NCBI GenBank assembly: GCA_023435545.1
Contig: JAEYRQ010000518.1
Span: 1 to 10,242 of the forward strand
Length of the DNA stretch: 10,242 nt
Reading direction: 5' to 3'
Source of the DNA: Pseudomonadota bacterium
GTDB lineage: Bacteria; Pseudomonadota; Alphaproteobacteria; Rhizobiales; Tepidamorphaceae
Positions 1-6,186 of the stretch are shown piece by piece. Within the stretch, counting starts at the first letter, position 1; every line of letters begins with the position of its first letter. The translations under genes were made by a program, and so were the position numbers. The notes under the pieces were generated by a model, which was not told where the DNA came from, ran no database searches, and worked only from the letters and a program-made list of their open reading frames with translations.

Positions 1-440
1 ATATCAGCCAGGCGCTCGCCCCGATCGCCCGGATCGCCGGCTACGACGTCACCATCGTCGATCCGCGAACCGCCTTTGCGACCGAGGACCGGTTCCCCGA
101 CGTGCGGCTGATCGCCGAATGGCCGGACGTGGCGCTGCCCGAGGTCGGTGTCGATCGCTGGACGGCTTTCTGCGCGCTGACCCACGATCCGAAGATCGAC
201 GATCCCGCGCTGATCCACGCGCTGGAGAAGGGATGCTTCTACATTGGCGCGCTCGGCAGCCGGAAGACACACGCCCGGCGCGTGGAGCGTCTTGCGGCAG
301 CAGGCCTCGACGAGGCTGCCATCGCCCGCATCAAGGCGCCGATCGGGCTGGCGATCGGCGCCCAGAGCCCGGCCGAGATCGCGGTGGCGATCCTCGCGCA
401 GGTGACGGCGGCGCTGAGGCTGGAGCCGGAGGCCGCATGA
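1..440 (+). CDS. XdhC-family molybdenum hydroxylase maturation protein, C-terminal part (5' truncated by window)
   Basis: The frame is open from base 3 and ends at TGA 438-440; the start lies upstream of the window. The visible ~145 residues are the C-terminal Rossmann-type domain of XdhC/CoxF-like proteins: a strand followed by D-P-R (VTIVDPRTAFA), then ALTHDPKIDDPAL, and the family signature YIGALGSRKTHARR followed by R-V-E-R-L, and near the end IGLAIGAQSPAEIAVAI. XdhC proteins bind molybdenum cofactor and pass the sulfurated form to xanthine dehydrogenase or CO dehydrogenase-type enzymes in the cytoplasm. The stop overlaps the next gene's start (ATGA, 437-440), which indicates translational coupling with another Mo-cofactor gene and supports the assignment. 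Which enzyme it serves (xanthine dehydrogenase, a Cox-type enzyme or another) cannot be told from here, so no symbol is given. The family call is firm. Confidence 0.93.
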   Translation, partial: ISQALAPIARIAGYDVTIVDPRTAFATEDRFPDVRLIAEWPDVALPEVGVDRWTAFCALTHDPKIDDPALIHALEKGCFYIGALGSRKTHARRVERLAAAGLDEAAIARIKAPIGLAIGAQSPAEIAVAILAQVTAALRLEPEAA

Positions 441-2059
441 TCTTCGGCCGGGTGGCGCTTTCGGAGGCCGAGGGGGCGATCCTCGCCCACAGCCAGCGCA
501 CGCCCACCGGCGTCGTCAAGAAGGGCACGCGCCTGGCCGCCGGTGACCTTCAGAAGCTTGCCGCAGCAGGCCTCGAGGAGATCGTGGCAGCGCGGATCGA
601 GCCCGGCGACCTGCATGAGGATGCGGCCGCCGCTCGCCTCGCGCAGGCGGTTGCGGGGCCGAGCCTTCGGGTCGAGGATGCCTTTACGGGACGCGCCAAC
701 CTGTTCGCGACGGCACCGGGCGTCCTGACGGTGAACCGGGCAGCGATCGATGCCTTCAACCGTATCGACGAGGGGATCACGGTCGCAACGCTTGCCGAGT
801 TCTCGCCGGTCGTCGACGGCACGATGGTTGGGACCGTGAAGATCATCCCCTTCGCGGTTCCCGGCGCGGCCGTCGAGGCGGCGCTGCGCGATGTTCCCGC
901 CGACGGGCTGTTTCGGGTGATGCCCTACAGGGCCGCGCGGGTCGGCGTGGTGTCGACCGTATTGCCTGGTACTTCGGAGAAGATGCTCGCCAAGACCGCG
1001 CGCGTGCTCGCCGAGCGCTTGGCACCGTCTGGATCGGAAATCCTGAACGAACAGCGCGTAGCCCACGACGAGCAAGCCGTCGCCGATGCCCTGCGCGGTC
1101 TGGCGGAGCGGGGCGCCGACCTCTTGCTGGTGTTCGGCGCCTCAGCGATCGTCGACCGCGGCGATGTAATCCCTGCCGGGATCGAGGCAAGCGGGGGGAA
1201 CGTCCGCCACCTCGGGATGCCGGTCGATCCGGGCAACCTGCTGCTGATCGGCGATCTGGGGGGCGTCCCGGTCATCGGGGCCCCCGGCTGTGCGCGGAGC
1301 CCGCGCGAGAACGGTTTCGACTGGGTGTTGCAGCGCCTGCTCGCCGGAATGGAGGTGAGTGATGCCGACATCACCGGCATGGGCGTTGGTGGGCTTCTGA
1401 TGGAGATCGAGAGCCGGCCGCAGCCGCGCGCCGCGCCAGAGCCGGAGGGCCGGCACAGAATCGCCGCCGTCCTGCTGGCCGCCGGTCGGTCGCGACGCAT
1501 GGGCGGGCCGAACAAGCTGCTCGAGGAAGTCGGCGGCCGGCCGCTGGTACGCATCGCCGCCGAGGCGGCGCTCGAGAGCCGTGTCGGGCCGGTGATCGTC
1601 GTTACCGGCCACCAACGCGAGCGGGTCGAGGCGGCTCTGGCGGGCCTCGATGTCGGTTTCGTCCACAATTTCGACTACGCGGACGGCCTGTCCACGTCGC
1701 TCGCCACAGGTATCGCCGCCGTTCCCGCCGAGTGCGACGGTGCCGTGGTATGTCTGTCGGACATGCCGGGCGTGACGGCGGTAGCGATCGACTCGCTGAT
1801 CGACAAGTTCGATCCACAGGCTGGGCGTGCGATCGTGGTTCCCACCGCCTCGGGCAAGCGCGGCAACCCCGTGGTATGGGCGCGACGGTTCTTTCCCGCG
1901 CTGATCGCGATTCGGGGTGATGTCGGCGCGCGGCACCTGATCGGCGAGAATTTGGAGCTCGTCGCCGAGGTCGAGGTAGCCGGCGATGCCGTGCTGTCGG
2001 ACGTGGACACGCCGGAGGCATTGGCGCGCCTGCGCGGTGGGCAGGGCGTCGAAAGTTGA
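437..2059 (+). CDS. Fusion of molybdopterin-binding domain and MobA/MocA-like molybdenum cofactor nucleotidyltransferase
   Basis: The protein has 540 residues. The ATG at 437 is preceded by GGAGG (428-432) and overlaps the XdhC stop; a longer open frame upstream only shadows XdhC. Residues ~167-305 form a MoeA/MogA-type molybdopterin-binding fold, with ADLLLVFGASAIVDRGDVIP (228-247), GMPVDPGNLLL and GAPGCARSP. After a proline/arginine-rich linker (~326-340), residues ~342-535 are a MobA/MocA-like nucleotidyltransferase: LLAAGRSRRMGGPNK (346-360, nucleotide-binding loop), GLSTSLATG (417-425), SDMPG (441-445, acidic metal site), GKRGNPVVW (473-481), GDVGARHLI (494-502) and DVDTPE (522-527). MocA-type enzymes attach CMP to molybdopterin to make the cytosine dinucleotide cofactor of the xanthine oxidase family, and the XdhC neighbour fits that role. 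Using CTP rather than GTP is inferred from the pairing with XdhC. Both halves have intact motifs, so this is a genuine fusion and not a frameshift joining two genes. Confidence 0.93.
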   Translation: MIFGRVALSEAEGAILAHSQRTPTGVVKKGTRLAAGDLQKLAAAGLEEIVAARIEPGDLHEDAAAARLAQAVAGPSLRVEDAFTGRANLFATAPGVLTVNRAAIDAFNRIDEGITVATLAEFSPVVDGTMVGTVKIIPFAVPGAAVEAALRDVPADGLFRVMPYRAARVGVVSTVLPGTSEKMLAKTARVLAERLAPSGSEILNEQRVAHDEQAVADALRGLAERGADLLLVFGASAIVDRGDVIPAGIEASGGNVRHLGMPVDPGNLLLIGDLGGVPVIGAPGCARSPRENGFDWVLQRLLAGMEVSDADITGMGVGGLLMEIESRPQPRAAPEPEGRHRIAAVLLAAGRSRRMGGPNKLLEEVGGRPLVRIAAEAALESRVGPVIVVTGHQRERVEAALAGLDVGFVHNFDYADGLSTSLATGIAAVPAECDGAVVCLSDMPGVTAVAIDSLIDKFDPQAGRAIVVPTASGKRGNPVVWARRFFPALIAIRGDVGARHLIGENLELVAEVEVAGDAVLSDVDTPEALARLRGGQGVES

Positions 2060-2144
2060 GGCACTGTGCCGGAGAGTCTGTCAGCACTCACTTCAGTGTG
2101 CTGCTAATCGCATGATATTAAAGAACTATTCAGGTGCAAGGGTG

Positions 2145-2172
2145 TTGAATCGGTGAATCGCCGTGGCACAAT
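2145..2172 (+). promoter_or_regulatory. Weak candidate promoter for usg
   Basis: TTGAAT (2145-2150), a 16-base spacer and CACAAT (2167-2172) lie about 30 bases before the usg start. Each hexamer matches the sigma-70 consensus at only 4 of 6 positions, so this is a tentative call. The 143-base gap (2060-2202) is more AT-rich than its surroundings (2105-2130), as expected of a promoter region. No convincing terminator for the upstream molybdenum genes was found in it. Confidence 0.35.
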
Positions 2173-2202
2173 CGTCATGGTTTCGTCGATGTGGAGACAC
2201 CC

Positions 2203-2472
2203 ATGGTCGCTGTGGAATTCGAGTCGCAGTTGAGAGGGTATGGCCTGACGACGGCGCAGATCCTCTATCGCCTTCCCGACCACCCCAGGCTGCTGCAGGA
2301 ATTCGTCTGGCAGCACTACGACCTCGCGCCGGACTTTCCGGCCCTCTTCCGATTCCTCGAGTTCTGGGACCGGGAGATCGAGGGCCCGATGCATTCTGTG
2401 CGCGTCGCCCACAACAAGCTCGTAGGGCCGAGCGACTGGCGCTCGGCGGCCGGGATCTACGGCCTCCATTGA
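2203..2472 (+). CDS. usg: Usg-family protein (function unknown)
   Basis: This small soluble protein has 89 residues. An in-frame GTG at 2191 exists, but the ATG at 2203 is preceded by GGAG (2192-2195) at 7-base spacing and is preferred. The sequence matches the Usg family of alphaproteobacteria: LRGYGLTTAQILYRLPDHP near the N-terminus, FVWQHYDLAPDFP in the middle, and FWDREIEGPMHSVRVAH before the C-terminus. The name comes from an open reading frame beside tryptophan genes in Caulobacter; no biochemical activity is established. There is no signal peptide or membrane segment. Here it is not beside trp genes but 101 bases upstream of a DMT transporter on the same strand, and may be co-transcribed with it. 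The family call is confident; the function is unknown. Confidence 0.92.
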   Translation: MVAVEFESQLRGYGLTTAQILYRLPDHPRLLQEFVWQHYDLAPDFPALFRFLEFWDREIEGPMHSVRVAHNKLVGPSDWRSAAGIYGLH

Positions 2473-2502
2473 ACCTGCTGCCGCTTCGCGGTAGGTGAGT
2501 GC

Positions 2503-2567
2503 CTGGACGGCAGACGGACCTCCGCGGTCCGACATGGGACATTGCGACTGTCGTCCAGACCGCGGAG
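2503..2567 (+). promoter_or_regulatory. Candidate structured leader RNA (pseudoknot or switch) masking the transporter ribosome binding site
   Basis: Two long complementary pairs cross each other. Pair A: CTGGACGGCAG (2503-2513) with CTGTCGTCCAG (2548-2558), 11 base pairs including one G-U. Pair B: CTCCGCGGTC (2520-2529) with GACCGCGGAG (2558-2567), 10 perfect pairs. The 3' arm of pair B contains the GGAG (2564-2567) that serves the transporter ATG at 2574, so pair B would block translation. A small hairpin, GGACC (2516-2520) with GGTCC (2526-2530), fits inside the loop of pair A and competes with pair B. The order A-B-A'-B' permits either an H-type pseudoknot or two alternative folds, both typical of translational riboswitches. 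It matches no riboswitch class that I recognise. The pairings are read directly from the sequence; the regulatory role is inferred. Confidence 0.55.
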
Positions 2568-2573
2568 ACCGAA

Positions 2574-3557
2574 ATGCAGACATCAGAATCGCGGCCCTCC
2601 GGACGGGGGGCCTCGGAGGCGCTCGCGGCATCAGCCGCTCTGGCCGATCGCGAGGGCCGGATTACGACGACGGCGCTTCTGCTCGTGGTCGTCTTGACCG
2701 TCGTCTGGGGAATCTCGTTTCCGGCGATGAAGGTCGTGCTGACCGAGATGCCGGTCTTCACCTTCCGTATGCTCTGCCTTCTGGTGGGCGCCGCCGGCGT
2801 GGCGGTGGTTGCGCTGGCCAGCGGCAGCAGACTTGTGCTGCCCCGCCGCTTGTGGGGCCCGTTGGTGGCCTGCGCAGTCTTCAACATCAGCATCTGGCAC
2901 GTGCTGTCTGGATACGGCCTGCAGGTGTTGCCGGGGGGCAGGGCGGCGATCCTCGCCTATACGATGCCGTTCTGGGCCGTCGTCTTCGGTGCGCTCCTGG
3001 TCGGAGAGCGGATCACCGGGTTCAAGGTCGTCGGCCTGCTGCTCGGATTCGCGGGCCTCGCCCTCTTGATCGGGCCCGACTTCTCGGCCGTTGCCGCCGC
3101 GCCGCTCGGCGTCCTGGCTATTCTCGGCGCCGCGGCATCCTGGGGCTTCGGCACCGTTCTGCTCAAGCGGGTGTCCTGGGAGACCCCGGTGCCGGTCATC
3201 GTCATGTGGCAGTTCCTGGTGGGATCGCTGCCGATCATCGCCGGGGCGCTCCTGTTCGACGACTGGGACTGGCAAATGAGCCCGCAGGCCTGGGCGGCCT
3301 TCGGTTTCGTCCTCGTCGGACCGATGATCCTCTGCCACATCGTCTGGTTCTCGATCGTGCGCCTGCTCCCGGCATCGGTGGCGGCGATCTCGACGCTCGC
3401 GATCCCTGTCCTCGGCGTGCTGTCCAGCGCCTGGTGGCTGGGCGAGCATGTCGGCTGGGCGGAATCCGGTTCGCTCGTCCTGGTCTGTTCAGGACTCTTC
3501 GTCGTGCTGGTTCTGCCGGCGATCAGATCCGGCCGCAACACGCCGCCCGCGACCTGA
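2574..3557 (+). CDS. EamA/DMT-family transporter
   Basis: This 327-residue integral inner-membrane protein has the two tandem EamA repeats of the drug/metabolite transporter superfamily and about ten predicted membrane helices. The first repeat starts at ~33 (LLLVVVLTVVWGISFPA) and ends with AYTMPFWAVVFGALLVGERI (~128-147). The second spans ~178-315 and ends with PVLGVLSSAWWLGEHVGW (~278-295). Members export small metabolites such as amino acids or their derivatives; the substrate cannot be read from sequence. The ATG at 2574 is chosen because GGAG (2564-2567) sits 6 bases before it and a short hydrophilic tail then leads into helix 1. An in-frame GTG at 2499 would add 25 residues through the structured leader and is less likely. 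The gene follows usg on the same strand and converges on Anbu with a 19-base gap. Confidence 0.93.
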   Translation: MQTSESRPSGRGASEALAASAALADREGRITTTALLLVVVLTVVWGISFPAMKVVLTEMPVFTFRMLCLLVGAAGVAVVALASGSRLVLPRRLWGPLVACAVFNISIWHVLSGYGLQVLPGGRAAILAYTMPFWAVVFGALLVGERITGFKVVGLLLGFAGLALLIGPDFSAVAAAPLGVLAILGAAASWGFGTVLLKRVSWETPVPVIVMWQFLVGSLPIIAGALLFDDWDWQMSPQAWAAFGFVLVGPMILCHIVWFSIVRLLPASVAAISTLAIPVLGVLSSAWWLGEHVGWAESGSLVLVCSGLFVVLVLPAIRSGRNTPPAT

Positions 3558-3558
3558 G

Positions 3559-3583
3559 GGTCCCGGGACCGGCCTCTCAGGCC
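3559..3583. terminator. Possible bidirectional hairpin between convergent genes
   Basis: The gap between the transporter stop (3557) and the Anbu stop (3577) holds the palindrome GGTCCCGGGACC (3559-3570). It is followed directly by GGCCT-CTC-AGGCC (3571-3583), a 5-base-pair stem overlapping the Anbu stop codon. On the + strand the second stem is followed only by TTCT, and neither strand carries a real T tract. It may therefore slow or end transcription from both sides, but it does not meet the standard for an intrinsic terminator. Confidence 0.35.
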
Positions 3584-4323
3584 TTCTGGCCGTAAGGCGG
3601 ACGCGGGATCGCCTTGTGGGCGGCCTTCAGCGCGTTTGACCACCGATCCTGCAGGTCGTGGAAATATGGCTCGTCGTGCTCGATCCGGTAGTTGAGCTCG
3701 ATCTTCAGCTTGTCGCGCCTGAGCATGACCAGGTCGATCGGCATGCCGACGCTCAGGTTCGACCGCATGGTCGAGTCCATCGAGATCAGCCCGAGCTTCA
3801 GGGCGTCGTGCAGGTCGGTATCGTAGCGCACCGCGCGGTCGAGGATCGGCTTGCCGTACTTGTGCTCGCCGATCTGCAGGTAGGGCGTGTCGGGCGTCGC
3901 CTCGATGAAGTTGCCGGCCGAATAGACCATGAACAGCCGCAGCCTGCCGCCGCGCACCTGGCCGCCGACGAGGAACGTCACGTCGAAGCCGGCCGCCTGC
4001 TGCTCGAGCGACTTGCCGTCCACCCTGTAGACCTCGCGGATCGCCCGGCCGACGAATTGCGCGGTCTTGAACATGCTCGGCTGCATCCAGATGGTCTCGG
4101 GTTCCGCCGAGCCAGGCTGGTCGAGCCCCTCGTTCAGCACGCTGAGGACCGCCTGGCTGGCGGCGAGATTCCCGGCCGAGCACAGTGCGATCACCCGGTC
4201 GCCGGGCCGCTCGAAGACATGCAGCTTTCGGTACAGCGCGATGTTGTCGAGCCCCGCATTGGTACGGGTATCGGCGATCATCACCAGTCCGTCGTTCAAC
4301 AGAAGGCCGACACAGTAGGTCAT
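3577..4323 (-). CDS. anbu: Anbu, proteasome-type Ntn-hydrolase peptidase
   Basis: The protein has 248 residues, the usual length for Anbu (ancestral beta subunit), a bacterial relative of HslV and proteasome beta subunits. It begins MTYCVGLLLNDG, so removal of Met1 exposes Thr2 as the N-terminal nucleophile. Asp18 (in IADTRTNAG) and Lys33 (in LYRKL) occupy the positions of the catalytic Asp17 and Lys33 of proteasome/HslV. Other Anbu landmarks are ALCSAGNLAA (46-55), QIGEHKYGKPILDRA (150-164) and SMDSTMRSNLSVGMPIDL (181-198), followed by a C-terminal tail. Family members assemble into ring or helical oligomers; clear protease activity has been hard to show, and the substrate is unknown. It is the last gene of the ATP-grasp/alpha-E/transglutaminase cluster. 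A 69-base gap upstream contains a good promoter, and no clear Shine-Dalgarno sequence precedes the ATG. Confidence 0.95.
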   Translation of the reverse strand: MTYCVGLLLNDGLVMIADTRTNAGLDNIALYRKLHVFERPGDRVIALCSAGNLAASQAVLSVLNEGLDQPGSAEPETIWMQPSMFKTAQFVGRAIREVYRVDGKSLEQQAAGFDVTFLVGGQVRGGRLRLFMVYSAGNFIEATPDTPYLQIGEHKYGKPILDRAVRYDTDLHDALKLGLISMDSTMRSNLSVGMPIDLVMLRRDKLKIELNYRIEHDEPYFHDLQDRWSNALKAAHKAIPRPPYGQKA

Positions 4324-4347
4324 GGGAGAATCGTAGGAAGCCCAGCT

Positions 4348-4383
4348 GCCAAGGTTATAGCTTGGCTCCCGGCCGCGTGTGAA
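4348..4383 (-). promoter_or_regulatory. Internal sigma-70 promoter for Anbu with inverted repeat over the -10
   Basis: On the minus strand, TTCACA (4378-4383) and TATAAC (4354-4359) are separated by 18 bases; each matches its consensus hexamer at 5 of 6 positions. Transcription would start near 4347, about 24 bases before the Anbu ATG at 4323. The -10 element sits in the loop of a perfect inverted repeat, GCCAAG (4348-4353) and CTTGGC (4361-4366), which could be an operator half-site pair or form a small hairpin. The element lies in the only sizeable gap within the four-gene cluster, so Anbu could be expressed separately from the other three genes. Confidence 0.6.
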
Positions 4384-4392
4384 TGGCCGGCA

Positions 4393-5208
4393 TCACTGCT
4401 GCGGGCCCGCGCTGGAGATGTCCACCCGCACGCCAAGCTCCTCGGCGCTGCCGCCGGCCTGCGAACCCCGCACCGGGGCTGCCCCCAGATAGTCGAGCCC
4501 GACCGCCACCCGGACATAGTTGGCATTGGCGCAGACGCCGTTCGCCGGGTCGAACGCCACCCAGCCGAGGTCCGGTACATACGTTTCCGCCCATGCGTGA
4601 CCCGCATCGCCTGTCGCCGTCGTCTCCCCGTGCAGGAAGTAGCCGCCGACATAGCGCGCGGGTATGCCTATGGAGCGGGCGGCGCCGATGAAGATATGGG
4701 TGAAGTCCTGGCAAACCCCGTGCCCCAGCCGAAAGGCTTCGGCCGCCGAGGTGCCGCTGTCGGTGCGGCTGGTGTCGAATGTCATCCGCTTGTGCAGGTC
4801 CGCCAGGAGTTCGTGCAGCAGTTCCAGCCGGTCGGCGCGCCCTGCAAACTGGCGCGCGTACTCCTCCAGTGTCGCGTCCGGCTGCGTCAGCGCGGTCTCG
4901 CGGAGATAGAGCGACAGCGGCAGCCGCTCCACCGCGCCGGCCACGACGCCGGAGGTGTCCTCGGTCTCGACGTCGCCGTCCACCGTGATCCTGAGCCCTT
5001 CCACCGATCCCATCAGCGTGAACGTATGCACGATGTTGCCGAAGGCGTCCCAGCGCTCGCTCAGCTTGCAGTCGTGGTCGACCTCGATGCGCCAGCGCCT
5101 GACGTGCTGTCCGTCATGGCTGCGCGGCGTCAGGCGCAGTTTCTGGATGACGTACTTCGCGGGCGTGGCGTAGCGATACGTCGTCGCGTGCAGGACATGG
5201 ATGCGCAT
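4393..5208 (-). CDS. Transglutaminase-like cysteine protease family protein
   Basis: The protein has 271 residues. It begins MRIHVLHATTYRYATPAKYV, the N-terminal beta domain typical of bacterial transglutaminase-like proteins (about 1-80). The transglutaminase core follows at ~125-225 with an intact catalytic triad: Cys166 in GHGVCQDFTHIF, His204 in GDAGHAWAETY and Asp220 in VAFDPANG. Bacterial members of this fold are mostly predicted to be peptidases or amidases acting on peptide or isopeptide bonds; crosslinking activity cannot be assumed. There is no signal peptide or membrane segment, so it is presumably cytoplasmic. The ATG is 3 bases after the alpha-E stop, so the two genes are translationally linked. 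In the cluster model it would cleave or transfer the product of the ATP-grasp enzyme. The family call is firm; the substrate is unknown. Confidence 0.94.
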   Translation of the reverse strand: MRIHVLHATTYRYATPAKYVIQKLRLTPRSHDGQHVRRWRIEVDHDCKLSERWDAFGNIVHTFTLMGSVEGLRITVDGDVETEDTSGVVAGAVERLPLSLYLRETALTQPDATLEEYARQFAGRADRLELLHELLADLHKRMTFDTSRTDSGTSAAEAFRLGHGVCQDFTHIFIGAARSIGIPARYVGGYFLHGETTATGDAGHAWAETYVPDLGWVAFDPANGVCANANYVRVAVGLDYLGAAPVRGSQAGGSAEELGVRVDISSAGPQQ

Positions 5209-5211
5209 GGC

Positions 5212-6153
5212 TCAGACGAGATACTGGTCGGTTATGGCCGCGCCGAGGCGGTTGTTCTCCGTGATGAAGGATTGCAGGAATTCGTGCAATCCGCCCTGGA
5301 AGATCTCTTCCGTCCGCGCGTTGCGCAGCTTTGCGTGGAGGCGGCGCGCCTGCCTCTGGCTCTCGCCCTGCCGCCCGTAGGTGCGGGCGAGCTCGTCGAG
5401 GAACATCGCGAGATTGGCATAGCAGCTCGCCAGAGAACGAGGCATCTCCTCGCGCAGGATCAGGAGGTCGGCAACCAGCCAAGGCTTGATGGAATCCCTG
5501 TAGACCCAGTGATAGGCGGTGAGCGCGGACACCGAGCGCAGGATCGTCGACCATTGAAAATAGTCGAGACCGCCCCCAACCGGCTCCGTATCGGGCAGCA
5601 GTACGTGGTACTTCACGTCGAGGATGCGTGCGGTGTTGTCGGCCCGTTCGATATACACGCCAAGCCGCGAGAACCAGTAGGCGTCGTTTCGCAGCATGGA
5701 CCGGTAGGCGGAACCGTCGACCCGCAGCGATACCTCCTTGACCCATGAGATGAACCGGTTGAGCCCGGAGGGCGATACGTCCGCCGACCGGAACCGGTCC
5801 ATGTCGATCCACGCGCCGTTGATCGCCTCCCAGGTGTCATAGGTCAGCGCGGTGCGGACGGCACGGGCATTGGTCCGGGCGATCTCCAGGCATCGACGTA
5901 TCGAGGCGGGATTTTCCTCGGCGAAGGCGAGATACTCGAAGACGTTCTCGGCCGTCGGCTCCTTGCCGGTCGCCACGAACGCGTCGCGGCACGCAGCCAC
6001 AGAGAGCGCGGAATCCCATTCGTTGGTGACCCCGTCCGACGTGCCCGGCACGGAGGCCATGCGCGAGGCCGCGTGCAGGACCCGCGCGATGTTCTCGGCG
6101 CGCTCGACGTAGCGCGACATCCAGAACAGGTTGTCGGCGGTCCGGCTCAGCAC
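5212..6153 (-). CDS. Alpha-E domain protein (DUF403)
   Basis: The protein has 313 residues, the normal length for the alpha-E (DUF403) family, which is predicted to be all-helical. It opens with the family signature MLSRTADNLFWMSRYVERAE, followed by NIARVLHA. Other typical segments are the W-I-D-M-D region after YDTWEAINGA, and WFSRLGVYIERADNTARILD, which is like the opening segment and suggests an internal helical duplication. The start is a GTG at 6153 that places the conserved MLSRTADN motif at the N-terminus; no strong Shine-Dalgarno sequence is visible, and the gene follows the ATP-grasp stop after 33 bases. The biochemical role is unknown. The family is almost always found beside circularly permuted ATP-grasp and transglutaminase genes, and sometimes fused to them, which suggests it is a partner or scaffold of the ligase. 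Confidence 0.94.
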   Translation of the reverse strand: MLSRTADNLFWMSRYVERAENIARVLHAASRMASVPGTSDGVTNEWDSALSVAACRDAFVATGKEPTAENVFEYLAFAEENPASIRRCLEIARTNARAVRTALTYDTWEAINGAWIDMDRFRSADVSPSGLNRFISWVKEVSLRVDGSAYRSMLRNDAYWFSRLGVYIERADNTARILDVKYHVLLPDTEPVGGGLDYFQWSTILRSVSALTAYHWVYRDSIKPWLVADLLILREEMPRSLASCYANLAMFLDELARTYGRQGESQRQARRLHAKLRNARTEEIFQGGLHEFLQSFITENNRLGAAITDQYLV

Positions 6154-6186
6154 GGCGCGGGCGCCCCGCGGAATTGCGCGTTTGTC

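Noticed and set aside
2060..2105. Terminator after the molybdenum fusion gene (GGCACTGTGCC; AGCACTCACTTCAGTGTGCT)
   Set aside because: The loops are only one or two bases or the stem is interrupted, and no T tract follows.
2163..2190. TGGCAC before usg as a sigma-54 -24 element
   Set aside because: The expected TTGCA/T -12 element five bases later is absent (TCATGG instead).
2534..3595. Long + strand frame starting MGHCDCRPD as a leader peptide or a second protein
   Set aside because: No ribosome site at the ATG, and the arginine/glycine-rich composition is that of a high-GC shadow frame of the transporter.
3658..5748. A 696-residue open frame on the + strand opposite the Anbu, transglutaminase and alpha-E genes
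   Set aside because: It is antisense to three genes with intact family motifs, has low-complexity composition and shows no recognisable domain; it arises from high GC content.
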